Origin: an uncultured Lachnospiraceae bacterium
Lineage (GTDB): Bacteria; Bacillota; Clostridia; Lachnospirales; Lachnospiraceae
Length of the DNA stretch: 64,000 bases
Reading direction: 5' to 3'
NCBI GenBank assembly: GCA_910577735.1
Contig: CAJTOO010000009.1
Coordinates: forward strand, 62,001 to 126,000
Shown here piece after piece: positions 43,924 through 53,647 of this stretch (the first letter of the stretch is position 1; each line of letters starts with the position of its first letter). Position numbers and translations under genes: made by a program. The notes below the pieces were generated by a model. That model searched no databases and had not been told where the DNA came from. It saw only the letters and a program-made list of their open reading frames with translations.

Positions 43924-44265
43924 TTAAAAATCTTTCATTTTACTTATTCCGGAATATTTCTTTTCCATTTCTTTTTCATAATCTTCCCATATGTGAACCA
44001 TATAACGAAGCATCTGCATAGAAACATTATACTCTGCTTTTATTTTATGTTCAATAAGAAAAACAATATAAAGCGGTAAATAAAGCGTATTTTCGTCTTT
44101 AGTAAAAGGAAGATACTTTGAAATATTTATCTTTTTTACTGTATCGCTTTCCCGTTCTGTACTATAAAGAGGTACATAACGTTCAGATACATCTTCAATA
44201 TCTTCCGGCTGTATATTACGAAAAATTTCCAAATACATTACAATTCCATCATAATATGTTATCAT
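43924..44265 (-). pseudogene. Rpn/PD-(D/E)XK transposase-like fragment
   Basis: A 113-residue frame. The middle reads LYLPLYIVFLIEHKIKAEYN and VSMQMLRYMVHIWEDYEKE, the core of the Rpn/YhgA-like PD-(D/E)XK family (recombination-promoting nucleases), including the E-x-K-like IEHK. Full members are about 280-330 residues; the C-terminal two thirds are absent here, and the N-terminal Asp segment is unclear. It is either a truncated relic or a very short family member. There is no good ribosome binding site. Confidence 0.55.
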
Positions 44266-44449
44266 TTATGAAGAAAACCTTGTATTTAGAGGAATGCAAC
44301 CTGGTTTTTACATGAAAATATTCAAAAGCAACATCAGATTGATAGAGTTGCCTTCTCTGTTTTTATACAATATTCATGTACTGAAACAACATTCAGTGCA
44401 TGTGGCCGGCACAGCTTAACATGAAAAGTATAAATGATGGAGGTTAGTT

Positions 44450-45379
44450 ATGAGTTTAGGACAAAATTTACAATTTTTAAGAAAACAAAAAGACATGACA
44501 CAGGAACAGCTTGCAGAATTATTAGAAGTATCCAGGCAATCTGTCTCCAAATGGGAATCAGATACCACTTTTCCTGAAACGGATAAACTTTTACAAATTG
44601 CAAACTTATTTCACTGCACATTGGATGATCTGATGCAGAAAGATATCAGCACTCAATATGTAGAAGATACCAATCATTATGACAGTCATAAAAATCAATT
44701 CAGTAAATGGATTACAATAGGTGTAGGACTTATTCTTTTTGGATTGACAATGTGTGCTTTTTTATGTGCCGTACTTCCAAAAAGCGAGAATTTTGACATG
44801 GATATGATATCAGCTATTGTATTTTTCCTTTTTGTTGTAGTGGCTGTAGCGATTTTCATAGTTGCAGGATTACAGGACAGTTATTTTACAAAAAAACATC
44901 CTTATATAGAAGATTTCTACTCAGAAGAAGAAAAAGATGCTTTTCATAAGAAACTTATCACTCTTATTACATCTGGCGTTGTACTGATTATTGTCGGACT
45001 AATCCTCATGATGGGAACTGAAATAGTATCCGGAAGTATGCAGGAAAGTAGTATTAATCTGGAAGAAATCATGAGCTGCGTATTCCTGTTGTTCGTAACG
45101 ATTGCTGTGATATTATTTGTTTATGCTGGTACACAGAGCAGTAAATATAATATTAAACACTATAATCTCATGCAGGACCACAACTCCCAGACTTATCAAA
45201 ATGATAAGAAAAAAGGATTCTACTGTGGCTGTACTATGATCATAGCTACCATTATATTTGTTGCCTGTGGTTTAATCGGTAATTTATGGCAAACCGCATG
45301 GGTTGTATTTCCGATTTTTGGAATTTTCTGTGGAATCATCTCTATGACTATTGAAAGAAATAATCATGAAGAAGAATAA
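44450..45379 (+). CDS. XRE-family regulator with membrane domain
   Basis: A 309-residue protein. Residues 1-65 form a Cro/C1 HTH (MSLGQNLQFLRKQKDMTQEQ start; SRQSVSKWESDTTFPETDKL). The rest has about six TM helices in repeated pairs (about 85-110, 120-145, 172-195, 210-235, 260-280, 285-305). The two stretches around WITIGVGLILFGLTMCAFL and LITLITSGVVLIIVGLILMM look like an internal repeat. TGGAGG lies 7 nt upstream of the ATG. This XRE-plus-membrane design suggests a membrane-tethered regulator; signal unknown. A strong terminator follows. Confidence 0.88.
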   Translation: MSLGQNLQFLRKQKDMTQEQLAELLEVSRQSVSKWESDTTFPETDKLLQIANLFHCTLDDLMQKDISTQYVEDTNHYDSHKNQFSKWITIGVGLILFGLTMCAFLCAVLPKSENFDMDMISAIVFFLFVVVAVAIFIVAGLQDSYFTKKHPYIEDFYSEEEKDAFHKKLITLITSGVVLIIVGLILMMGTEIVSGSMQESSINLEEIMSCVFLLFVTIAVILFVYAGTQSSKYNIKHYNLMQDHNSQTYQNDKKKGFYCGCTMIIATIIFVACGLIGNLWQTAWVVFPIFGIFCGIISMTIERNNHEEE

Positions 45380-45402
45380 ATATTCTGTCAGAACAGATGT
45401 AC

Positions 45403-45440
45403 AAAACCCGCCTTTGCAGTTCATAGCAAGGGCGGGTTTT
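45403..45440. terminator. Bidirectional terminator
   Basis: AAAACCCGCC (45403-45412) and GGCGGGTTTT (45431-45440) form a 10-bp stem flanked by A and T runs, between convergent genes ending at 45379 and 45455. It serves both. Confidence 0.88.
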
Positions 45441-45454
45441 ACATTAAATCATTT

Positions 45455-46330
45455 TTACTTTTCATCCTCTATTCCAAATTCTCTTACCGCCTGCTGCCAG
45501 TATTTTTCCGGAATATCAGGCCAGGATACACTTCCTTCTTCCTCTTCACACAACTTCATAGCCAGATTTAAACAGGAAAGATTTTTATCATTTCCAGTAC
45601 GAAGTGTATGAATATTGATTTTAGACCAATAAGGAGCTTTTTCATTTAATCCGGAAGTTTCAAATTCTTTTATTACCTTTTCCACATCATATTCCAATTG
45701 AAAAAACTCTGCTTCCCACCCACTTTGTGAACCGTGCAATATCATATACTGCGTTTTTCCATCATAAAACCAGGAAATACCTACCGCACCCGGATGCAGT
45801 ATTTTCTTATCGGCATACAGTTTCTCTTCCTGAAAATGAACATGACCGGAAACCAATAATGCAACATCAAGATTTTTCATGATGTTTATCGTATTGTCTG
45901 CATCAGGTTCTAATATCTCATTAGAACGTGTCAGAGAACCATGACAATATCGAAATGGCTTAAGTCCTGCTTTCTCATAATATCCCTGAATCCCAAGACT
46001 TTGAAAAAATTCAAAATCATGTTCTGTCAGATTTTCATAAGTATAAAGCAGGCTTCCGCTGGCAGATGAATAAGTCCAGTTTTTATCCGGATTTTTCCTG
46101 TAATCCAGCATATAATCTTCTCTGTTTCCTCTGATAAAGGTACAAGGATACTGCCGATTCATATCGTAGATTATCTGCATGGTTTTCTGAGGATAAGGAC
46201 AATCACTGATATAATCTCCCAGAAAAAGAAATTCATCTGCATTTCTTTCCAGTGCATGGTTAATACATCTTTCCAATCCTATATGATTACTGTGGATATC
46301 ACCTATTACGGCTATTTTATAGTCTCTCAT
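45455..46330 (-). CDS. Metallophosphoesterase
   Basis: A 291-residue calcineurin-like phosphoesterase. Metal-binding motifs are GDIHSN (10-15), GDYISD (38-43), GNRED (68-72) and SGHVHFQEE near 160. The fold resembles YfcE/ApaH-type enzymes. The C-terminal 80 residues are an extra helical segment without a recognised fold. It lies 19 bp downstream of gyrA in the same direction, so it may be read from the gyrase transcript. Substrate unknown. Confidence 0.9.
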   Translation of the reverse strand: MRDYKIAVIGDIHSNHIGLERCINHALERNADEFLFLGDYISDCPYPQKTMQIIYDMNRQYPCTFIRGNREDYMLDYRKNPDKNWTYSSASGSLLYTYENLTEHDFEFFQSLGIQGYYEKAGLKPFRYCHGSLTRSNEILEPDADNTINIMKNLDVALLVSGHVHFQEEKLYADKKILHPGAVGISWFYDGKTQYMILHGSQSGWEAEFFQLEYDVEKVIKEFETSGLNEKAPYWSKINIHTLRTGNDKNLSCLNLAMKLCEEEEGSVSWPDIPEKYWQQAVREFGIEDEK

Positions 46331-46349
46331 CTTATATTTTTACATAACC

Positions 46350-48860
46350 TTACTGCTCTTCCTCTGAGATATCTTCCATAGCATCATCAATATTCTCAAA
46401 TTCCTCTTCACCATTACTGATTTTTTCCCGGACTTTGGCAATCTTGGCAACTTTAGTTCCCTCATCCAGATTAATCATCTTCACACCAGAAGTAATTCTC
46501 TTCAATGTGGAAATCTCATCCATGCGAAGCTGAATGATGATACCTCCATCCGTAATCATCATAATTTCATGATCATCATTAACAGCCTTGACGCCTACCA
46601 CATAACCTGTTTTTTCAGTAATCTTATAACATTTCAAGCCCTTACCGCCGCGTTTCTGTGCCGTAAATTCCTCCAGGTAAGTGCGTTTACCCATACCATT
46701 TTCTGATACGATGAGCAGAGAATCACCCTGATGATCTAACTGCATTCCCACAATCTCATCTCCGTCAGACAGATTCATACCGATAACACCCATGGATGCC
46801 CTTCCGGTAGGTCTTACATCTGTCTCCTTAAAGCGGATACACATACCCTGTTTTGTCACCAGGAAAATTTCCGTATCTCTGGAAGTGGTCTTAACTTCAA
46901 TCAATTCATCATCTTCCCGCAGATTGATAGCCGCCAGACCATTTTTCCTCACATTGGAAAATTCCATGACAGGAGTCTTTTTCACGATACCTTTTTTCGT
47001 AACCATAAAGAGATTCTTATTATCTTCATAATCTTTAATCGGTATCATGGCAGATATCTTCTCACCAGGATTAAGCTGCAAAATATTGACAATGGCAATT
47101 CCCCTGGCTGTTCGGCTCGCTTCCGGAATCTCATATGCTTTCAGGCGGTACACTCTGCCATAATTGGTAAAGAACATGAGGTAATGATGGGTTGTAGTCA
47201 TGAGAAGATCTTCAATATAATCTTCTTCAATAGTCTGCATACCCTTAATGCCTTTACCACCTCTATTCTGTGATTTAAAATTATCCACCGTCATACGCTT
47301 AATATAACCAAGACTGGTCATGGCGATTACCGTATTATCTCTTGGAATCAGATCTTCCATATTGATATCATAGACATCAAATCCGATCTGGCTTCTTCTT
47401 TCATCACCATATTTTTCAGCGGTAACAAGCATTTCGTCTCTGATCACGCCAAGAAGTAATTTTTCATCTGCAAGAATTGCTTTTAATTCTGCTATTTTTG
47501 CCAGAAGTTCTCTATGTTCATTCTCAAGCTTCTCTCTTTCCAGACCAGTCAGTGCCCGCAGACGCATATCCACGATTGCCTGTGCCTGTGCCTCGGAAAG
47601 TTCAAATCTTTCAATCAATCTTTCTCTGGCAATCTGAGTTGTCTGGCTGCTTCTGATAATCTGAATGACCTCATCAATGTGATCAAGGGCAATCAACAAT
47701 CCCTGTAAAATATGATCTCGCTCTTCTGCTTTATCAAGATCATATTTTGTTCTTCTGGTTACAACCTCTTCCTGATGCTGCAGATAATAAGTAAGCATAT
47801 CCAGAAGATTCATAACCTTTGGCTGATTGTTAACAAGGGCTAACATGATAACGCCAAAAGAATCCTGAAGCTGGGTATGTTTATAAAGCTGATTTAAAAT
47901 AACATTGGCATTGGCATCTTTACGCAGTTCAATGACAATACGCATACCTTCACGGTTTGTCTCATCACGTAAATCTGTGATACCATCCACCTTTTTCAAT
48001 TTTACCAAATCTGCAATCTTTAATATCAGATTCGCCTTATTTACCATATAAGGAAGTTCTGTTACAATAATGCGGCTCTTGCCGTTAGACATGGTCTCAA
48101 TATTTGTAACGGCACGCACTCTTACTTTACCGCGGCCAGTCCTGTATGCCTCTTCCGCTCCTCTGGTACCTAAAATGATGCCTCCGGTAGGAAAATCAGG
48201 CGCTTTTACAATCTGTAAAAGCTCTTCAATATCTGTCTGACGATTTTCCTCGATTCGATTCTGAATAATCTTAATCACCGCATTGGTAACTTCTCTCAGG
48301 TTATGAGGAGGAATATTAGTAGCCATTCCCACTGCAATACCGGAAGTGCCATTTACCAGAAGATTCGGATAACGGCTTGGTAATACTGTAGGCTCTTTTT
48401 CTGTATCATCAAAGTTAGGCGCAAAATCTACCGTATTTTTATTGATGTCAGCAAGAAGTTCCATGGAAATCTTACTGAGTCTTGCCTCTGTATAACGCAT
48501 GGCAGCAGCGCCATCGCCATCCACAGAACCAAAATTTCCATGACCATCCACCAAAGGATATCTGGTAGACCATTCCTGTGCCATATTGACGAGTGCGCCA
48601 TAAATAGAACTGTCTCCATGAGGATGATATTTACCCATGGTATCACCGACAATACGAGCACTCTTTCTGTGCGGCTTGTCAGGACCATTATTTAATTCAA
48701 TCATGGAATATAAAACTCTGCGCTGTACAGGTTTCAGACCATCTCTCACATCGGGAAGCGCACGGGCAGCGATAACGCTCATGGCATAATCAATGTAAGA
48801 ATCTTCCATTTTTTTCTTCAGATCCACTTCTTCTATCTTATCAAAAATTTGATCGTCCAT
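46350..48860 (-). CDS. gyrA: DNA gyrase subunit A
   Basis: An 836-residue subunit that breaks and rejoins DNA for negative supercoiling. The catalytic Tyr is residue 123 (AAAMRYTEAR). The quinolone-resistance region is KYHPHGDSSIYGALVNMAQ: position 84 is Ser (the usual residue), but position 88, matching E. coli Asp87, is Gly. The GyrA box QNRGGKGI and six blade-like repeats of the C-terminal domain are present, as is the acidic C-terminal tail. GGAGGG lies upstream of the ATG. It follows gyrB with a 61-bp gap. Confidence 0.98.
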   Translation of the reverse strand: MDDQIFDKIEEVDLKKKMEDSYIDYAMSVIAARALPDVRDGLKPVQRRVLYSMIELNNGPDKPHRKSARIVGDTMGKYHPHGDSSIYGALVNMAQEWSTRYPLVDGHGNFGSVDGDGAAAMRYTEARLSKISMELLADINKNTVDFAPNFDDTEKEPTVLPSRYPNLLVNGTSGIAVGMATNIPPHNLREVTNAVIKIIQNRIEENRQTDIEELLQIVKAPDFPTGGIILGTRGAEEAYRTGRGKVRVRAVTNIETMSNGKSRIIVTELPYMVNKANLILKIADLVKLKKVDGITDLRDETNREGMRIVIELRKDANANVILNQLYKHTQLQDSFGVIMLALVNNQPKVMNLLDMLTYYLQHQEEVVTRRTKYDLDKAEERDHILQGLLIALDHIDEVIQIIRSSQTTQIARERLIERFELSEAQAQAIVDMRLRALTGLEREKLENEHRELLAKIAELKAILADEKLLLGVIRDEMLVTAEKYGDERRSQIGFDVYDINMEDLIPRDNTVIAMTSLGYIKRMTVDNFKSQNRGGKGIKGMQTIEEDYIEDLLMTTTHHYLMFFTNYGRVYRLKAYEIPEASRTARGIAIVNILQLNPGEKISAMIPIKDYEDNKNLFMVTKKGIVKKTPVMEFSNVRKNGLAAINLREDDELIEVKTTSRDTEIFLVTKQGMCIRFKETDVRPTGRASMGVIGMNLSDGDEIVGMQLDHQGDSLLIVSENGMGKRTYLEEFTAQKRGGKGLKCYKITEKTGYVVGVKAVNDDHEIMMITDGGIIIQLRMDEISTLKRITSGVKMINLDEGTKVAKIAKVREKISNGEEEFENIDDAMEDISEEEQ

Positions 48861-48921
48861 CTTCCCTCCATGTCAAACAATCCTGACAATCACACAAACA
48901 GCATTTACACTATTACAAGTC

Positions 48922-50838
48922 TTATATATCCAGATTCTTTACAAACTTTGCGTTTTCCTCAATAAAGATTCTGCGCGGCTCCACTTTATCTCCCATCAGC
49001 GTATTGAATGTAAGATCCACTTCCGATTCTTCTTCTTCATTCATATTGACACGAAGCAGAATACGTCTTTCCGGATCCATCGTAGTCTCCCAGAGCTGAT
49101 CCGCATCCATCTCTCCAAGGCCTTTATAACGCTGAATCTTATTACTTTGGTCACGGCCCACTTCTGCTAAAAGACGATCCAATTCATCATCGCTGTAGGC
49201 ATACCAAATCTGTCTGTTCTTTTCGAGCTTGTACAATGGCGGTTTCGCAAGATACACATGCCCCTGTTTGATCAACTCCGGCATAAACCGGTAGATAAAA
49301 GTAAGCATAAGTGTGGCAATGTGCGCACCATCCACATCAGCATCTGTCATAATAATGATTTTATCATATCGTAATTTGGAAATATCAAAATCTTCATGAA
49401 TCCCCGTGCCGAAAGCCGTTATCATGGCTTTAATTTCCGCATTGGCATAAATTTTATCAAGTCTTGCCTTCTCCACATTCAATATTTTACCACGGAGAGG
49501 CAAAATTGCCTGTGTGGCACGGCTTCTGGCTGTCTTCGCAGAACCGCCCGCAGAATCTCCCTCAACGATATAAATTTCACAATTTTTAGGATCTTTATCG
49601 GAACAATCCGCTAACTTTCCAGGAAGAGCACTGCCTTCTAATGCGGTCTTACGGCGAGTCAGATCCCTTGCTTTCCTTGCTGCCTCACGGGCGCGCTGCG
49701 CCAAAATCGACTTTTCACAGATTGTCTTAGCCACAGAAGGATTCTGCTCCAGGAAATAAGTAAGCTGTTCACTTACCACATTATCTACAGCTCCTCTTGC
49801 CTCCGAATTGCCAAGTTTCTGTTTTGTCTGTCCTTCAAACTGAGGATCCTCAATCTTAACACTGATGATCGCCGTGAGCCCTTCCCTGATATCTTCACCG
49901 GAAAGATTTGATTCATTATCTTTTAACAACTTATTATTTCTTGCATAATCGTTAAATGTTTTCGTGAGGGCATTCCGAAAACCTACCAGATGTGTACCGC
50001 CTTCCGGCGTATTGATATTATTTACAAAAGTATATACGCTTTCATTGTAAGAATCATTATGCTGTAAAGCTACCTCTACATATACACCATTTCTGGTACC
50101 TTCAAAATACATGATTTCATTATAAAGAGCCTCTTTACTTTTATTCAGATATGTAACAAACTCCTTAATGCCGCCTTCATAATGAAACTCCTTTTTCTGT
50201 TCCTGACTTTCTCTGTCATCCTGCAATACGATTCTCAGACCCTTTGTCAAGAAAGCAGTTTCGCGAAGTCTTGTTTTTAAAGTATCATAATCAAAGACTG
50301 TGTCCTCAAAGATAGTACCATCCGGCTTAAACTGAACCCTGGTACCGGTCTTTTCAGGTTCACATTCTCCTATGACTTTTAACTTATAACATACCTGGCC
50401 CTTTTCATATCTCTGTCTGTATATTTTACCTTCACTATAGATATCCACTTCCAGCCAATCAGAAAGTGCATTCACAACAGAAGCACCTACACCATGCAAA
50501 CCGCCGGATACCTTGTATCCTCCACCGCCGAATTTACCGCCGGCATGTAAAATCGTGAATACTACTTCCACAGCCGGAATACCTGCTTTATGATTAATGC
50601 CCACAGGAATACCGCGGCCATTATCAAGAACTGTGACAGAATTGTCCTGATTTATGGTCACATAAATGGTATCACAATAGCCGGCTAAAGCTTCATCTAC
50701 CGCATTGTCTACGATCTCATAAACCAAATGATGAAGACCTCTCGTCGAAGTACTGCCTATATACATACCAGGTCTTTTGCGTACTGCCTCAAGTCCCTCT
50801 AAAATCTGTATCTGATCCGCACCGTATTCGTTTGACAT
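48922..50838 (-). CDS. gyrB: DNA gyrase subunit B
   Basis: About 638 residues. The GHKL ATPase domain has GMYIGSTSTRGLHHLVYEIV and GGLHGVGASVVNALS; the TOPRIM domain has EGDSAGGSAK and the acidic DADVDGAHI. I chose the ATG at 50838 (MSNEYGADQIQ) because GGAGG lies 5 nt upstream. An ATG at 50850 overlaps the recF stop (TAATG) but lacks a ribosome binding site. It partners with gyrA to form the A2B2 gyrase. Confidence 0.98.
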   Translation of the reverse strand: MSNEYGADQIQILEGLEAVRKRPGMYIGSTSTRGLHHLVYEIVDNAVDEALAGYCDTIYVTINQDNSVTVLDNGRGIPVGINHKAGIPAVEVVFTILHAGGKFGGGGYKVSGGLHGVGASVVNALSDWLEVDIYSEGKIYRQRYEKGQVCYKLKVIGECEPEKTGTRVQFKPDGTIFEDTVFDYDTLKTRLRETAFLTKGLRIVLQDDRESQEQKKEFHYEGGIKEFVTYLNKSKEALYNEIMYFEGTRNGVYVEVALQHNDSYNESVYTFVNNINTPEGGTHLVGFRNALTKTFNDYARNNKLLKDNESNLSGEDIREGLTAIISVKIEDPQFEGQTKQKLGNSEARGAVDNVVSEQLTYFLEQNPSVAKTICEKSILAQRAREAARKARDLTRRKTALEGSALPGKLADCSDKDPKNCEIYIVEGDSAGGSAKTARSRATQAILPLRGKILNVEKARLDKIYANAEIKAMITAFGTGIHEDFDISKLRYDKIIIMTDADVDGAHIATLMLTFIYRFMPELIKQGHVYLAKPPLYKLEKNRQIWYAYSDDELDRLLAEVGRDQSNKIQRYKGLGEMDADQLWETTMDPERRILLRVNMNEEEESEVDLTFNTLMGDKVEPRRIFIEENAKFVKNLDI

Positions 50839-50849
50839 TTTTTCCTCCA

Positions 50850-51962
50850 TTATTGTGCCGATGTTAATGCTTCACTGTCAGAGTGATTGACTATTTTTCC
50901 ATTTTCTATCTGAAAAACCTTATCAATTTCAAATCTGTTGTTTACAAATTCATCCAATCCCGTACAGGTAATGATTGTCTGGATTTCTCCGATTGTACTT
51001 AAAAGATAATTTTGTCTGTGACTGTCAAGTTCTGATAGAACATCATCCAGAAGAAGAACCGGATTTTCATTGGCTATTTTTTTAACAAGTTCTATTTCTG
51101 ATAATTTGAGAGACAATGCAGCAGTTCTCTGCTGTCCCTGAGATCCAAACTTCCGGATATCCACATCTTTTATCATAAAACAAAAATCATCTCTATGCGG
51201 TCCAACTGTAGTCTGTTTTAATTTCACATCTTTATCCTGGCACATAGCAAGAGATTTTTCATAATCTTCAATCAACACATCCGGTTCATAAGTTACTTTC
51301 AGTTCTTCTCTGTCACCGGATAATTTTCTGTGAATATCATAGATAATGTCATTTAACTGCTCTATGAATAGCTGCCTTCTTTCTATAATCTTACTTCCAA
51401 AAGAGACAAGCTGAGAATCCCATATATTCAGGGTTTCTCTGAGAGATGGATTAAAATACATATCCTTTAACAGTTTATTTCGCTGATTTACAATCTTATT
51501 ATAGTGGTTCAGATTATAAAGATAAAACTGATCCAGCTGGCATAATTCCATATCCACGAATCTTCTTCTCTCTGCCGGCCCATTTTTAATAATACTCAAA
51601 TCTTCCGGTGAAAAGAAAACAACATTCAAAAGTCCAAGAAGTTCCGCAGCTTTTTTGATTTTCTGCCCGTCAATAGCAATCCCTTTCGTTTTATTTTTAC
51701 GAAGGTGCATATCAACTCTTACATCTATACCGTCTTTTTCAAGATAAGTCCTGATATGTGACTCCTCTTTCTTAAAATTAACGATATCTTTATCTTTACT
51801 TCCTTTATGTGATTTTGTGGTAGCAGACAAATAGATTGCTTCCAGAATATTTGTTTTACCCTGTGCATTATCACCGTATAAGATATTTGTTCCTTTACTG
51901 AAATCAATATGTAAAGAATCGTAATTTCTAAAATCTGCCAACTCCAATGATTTTATGATCAT
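50850..51962 (-). CDS. recF: DNA repair and recombination protein RecF
   Basis: A 370-residue SMC-like ATPase that loads RecA on gapped DNA with RecO and RecR. Walker A is GDNAQGKTNILEAI near 30-43. The ABC signature is near FGSQGQQRTAALSLKLSE and Walker B is PVLLLDDVLSELD. Its start overlaps the S4-domain gene stop (ATGA) and its stop abuts gyrB, so the genes are translationally coupled. Confidence 0.97.
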   Translation of the reverse strand: MIIKSLELADFRNYDSLHIDFSKGTNILYGDNAQGKTNILEAIYLSATTKSHKGSKDKDIVNFKKEESHIRTYLEKDGIDVRVDMHLRKNKTKGIAIDGQKIKKAAELLGLLNVVFFSPEDLSIIKNGPAERRRFVDMELCQLDQFYLYNLNHYNKIVNQRNKLLKDMYFNPSLRETLNIWDSQLVSFGSKIIERRQLFIEQLNDIIYDIHRKLSGDREELKVTYEPDVLIEDYEKSLAMCQDKDVKLKQTTVGPHRDDFCFMIKDVDIRKFGSQGQQRTAALSLKLSEIELVKKIANENPVLLLDDVLSELDSHRQNYLLSTIGEIQTIITCTGLDEFVNNRFEIDKVFQIENGKIVNHSDSEALTSAQ

Positions 51963-52174
51963 CAGTTTTCTACCTTAATCTGTTGTCCATCATATTCTAT
52001 TACATCGCCGGGATATATCTTCTTACCGCGCTGTAATTCCACTTCACCATTTACTTTGACAAAGCCTTCCTGTATTTCTATTTTTGCTTCCACACCAGAC
52101 TGTACAAACCCAGCCAATTTAATCACCTGTCCAAGTTTAATAAATTCATCCCTGATTTTTATTATTTCCATCAT
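51962..52174 (-). CDS. yaaA: S4-domain RNA-binding protein (YaaA)
   Basis: A 70-residue protein formed by one S4 RNA-binding domain (FIKLGQVIKLAGFVQSGVEA; VKVNGEVELQRGKKIYPGD). Small S4 proteins in this position between dnaN and recF are conserved in Firmicutes; a role in ribosome assembly has been proposed in Bacillus. Its stop overlaps the recF start codon. Confidence 0.93.
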   Translation of the reverse strand: MMEIIKIRDEFIKLGQVIKLAGFVQSGVEAKIEIQEGFVKVNGEVELQRGKKIYPGDVIEYDGQQIKVEN

Positions 52175-52222
52175 ACAAATATTTTATACCTTCCCAAAAA
52201 TATGAAACCAATACAGAGAATC

Positions 52223-53332
52223 CTAACTTACTGTTGTAAAATTAACAGGAAGGATCAGATAAATATAACTTTCCTGTGCATTTCTGATAAAGCAGGGAGC
52301 TTTTGGATTCACCATATACAGATCTATCTCTTCATCTTCTATCACACGAAGAGCATCGATCAAAAACTTAGGATTAAATCCTATCATAAGATCCTTACCT
52401 TCTTTGGCAATATCAATCTCTTCATCCATGCTGCCCACAGTAGAATTCATCTTAAGCTGCATGGAAGAATCAGTAATATTGATGATGACAGGTTTTTTAT
52501 CCCCTTCTTTCACAAGAAGAGTAGCTCTGTCAATACAATCCAAAAGCTCCTTTTTATTCATCTTCACTTTTGTTTCATAATCGCTGGAAAGCATCTGATC
52601 TATTCTGAAATACTCTCCTTCTATCAACCTGGAAACCACCAAGGTATTATCAAATTCAAATAAAATATGTTTTTCTGTAAAGAAGATGCTTACGTCTTTA
52701 TCCATATCACCGGAAAGAATCTTACTCACTTCACTTAAAGTCTTACCCGGTACTACAACCTTCCTGTTTGCATAAGAATTTTTCAAGGCAATTTTTCTGA
52801 TGGATATTCTATGACCATCCAAAGATACCACTTTTAATGTATCTTGATTGATTTCAAATAACTCACCAGTCATCAATCTGTTATTGTCATTATCAGCAAT
52901 AGAAAAGATTGTCTGTCTGATCACTTCTTTCAAAGTAAACTGTGAGATTACCACAGAATCCTTCTTCTCTATCTCCGGAAGATAAGAAAAATCTTCCCCT
53001 GATTTCCCAATGATATTAAACTTTGCTTTCTCACAGGTAATGGTAGTCTTGAAATTTTCGTTGGTTTCAATGGTAATATGATTGTCAGGAAGCTTTCTGA
53101 CAATCTCTAAGAAAATTTTCGCATCAAGCGCTATCATTCCTTTCTCTAATATTTCACCATCGATTGTCGTCTCAATACCAAGCTCCATATCGTTGGCAGT
53201 CAATTTGATTTCACCATTTCTGGTATCTATAAGAATACATTCCAGAATAGACATTGTAGTTTTGTTGGGAACAGCCTTTGACACTGTCTGTACTCCGGTT
53301 AAAAGATTCGATTTCGTACATACAATTTTCAT
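52223..53332 (-). CDS. dnaN: DNA polymerase III sliding clamp, beta subunit
   Basis: A 369-residue protein of three structurally repeated domains that dimerise into the replication clamp. It starts MKIVCTKSNLLTGVQTVSKA. Conserved features are TTMSILECILIDTRNGEIKL, LDGHRISIRK and a C-terminus ending ICAL-type (YLILPVNFTTVS). The AAGGA upstream is about 13 nt from the ATG, rather distant. It follows dnaA with 315 bp between, which hold DnaA-box-like sites. Confidence 0.97.
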   Translation of the reverse strand: MKIVCTKSNLLTGVQTVSKAVPNKTTMSILECILIDTRNGEIKLTANDMELGIETTIDGEILEKGMIALDAKIFLEIVRKLPDNHITIETNENFKTTITCEKAKFNIIGKSGEDFSYLPEIEKKDSVVISQFTLKEVIRQTIFSIADNDNNRLMTGELFEINQDTLKVVSLDGHRISIRKIALKNSYANRKVVVPGKTLSEVSKILSGDMDKDVSIFFTEKHILFEFDNTLVVSRLIEGEYFRIDQMLSSDYETKVKMNKKELLDCIDRATLLVKEGDKKPVIINITDSSMQLKMNSTVGSMDEEIDIAKEGKDLMIGFNPKFLIDALRVIEDEEIDLYMVNPKAPCFIRNAQESYIYLILPVNFTTVS

Positions 53333-53647
53333 CTGTGTATATTATCCTTTCTTACCTGTGATAGATTTTGTGCGCCGCTATAAGTTATTTAAATAATAAT
53401 AATTCAGTAATCTTAATCATAATAGCTGTTGATATGTGCATAACCTTATCTATTATACTATTTTTCAGCTGAAAAGAAAACGTTCAAGCTGTGAAAAACT
53501 TTGTATAACTTCATAATAACTTTCAACTTATCTACATGCCTGTTTTCGTTATAAAAATGACATTAATGTCAATTCACATGCAAGATTATGAAAATAACAA
53601 TGTCTGTTAAAAGATTGTTGATAAAAAAGTGAATAACTTGAACATTG
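53333..53647. other. oriC part 2: dnaA-dnaN intergenic region
   Basis: 315 bp, AT-rich, with DnaA-box-like nonamers: TGTGCATAA at 53435-53443 is one mismatch from the consensus TGTGGATAA, and weaker matches such as TTATCTACA near 53528 and TTGTTGATAA near 53616 follow. Together with the region upstream of dnaA it makes the bipartite origin typical of Firmicutes. Part of the dnaN promoter must also lie here. Confidence 0.65.
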
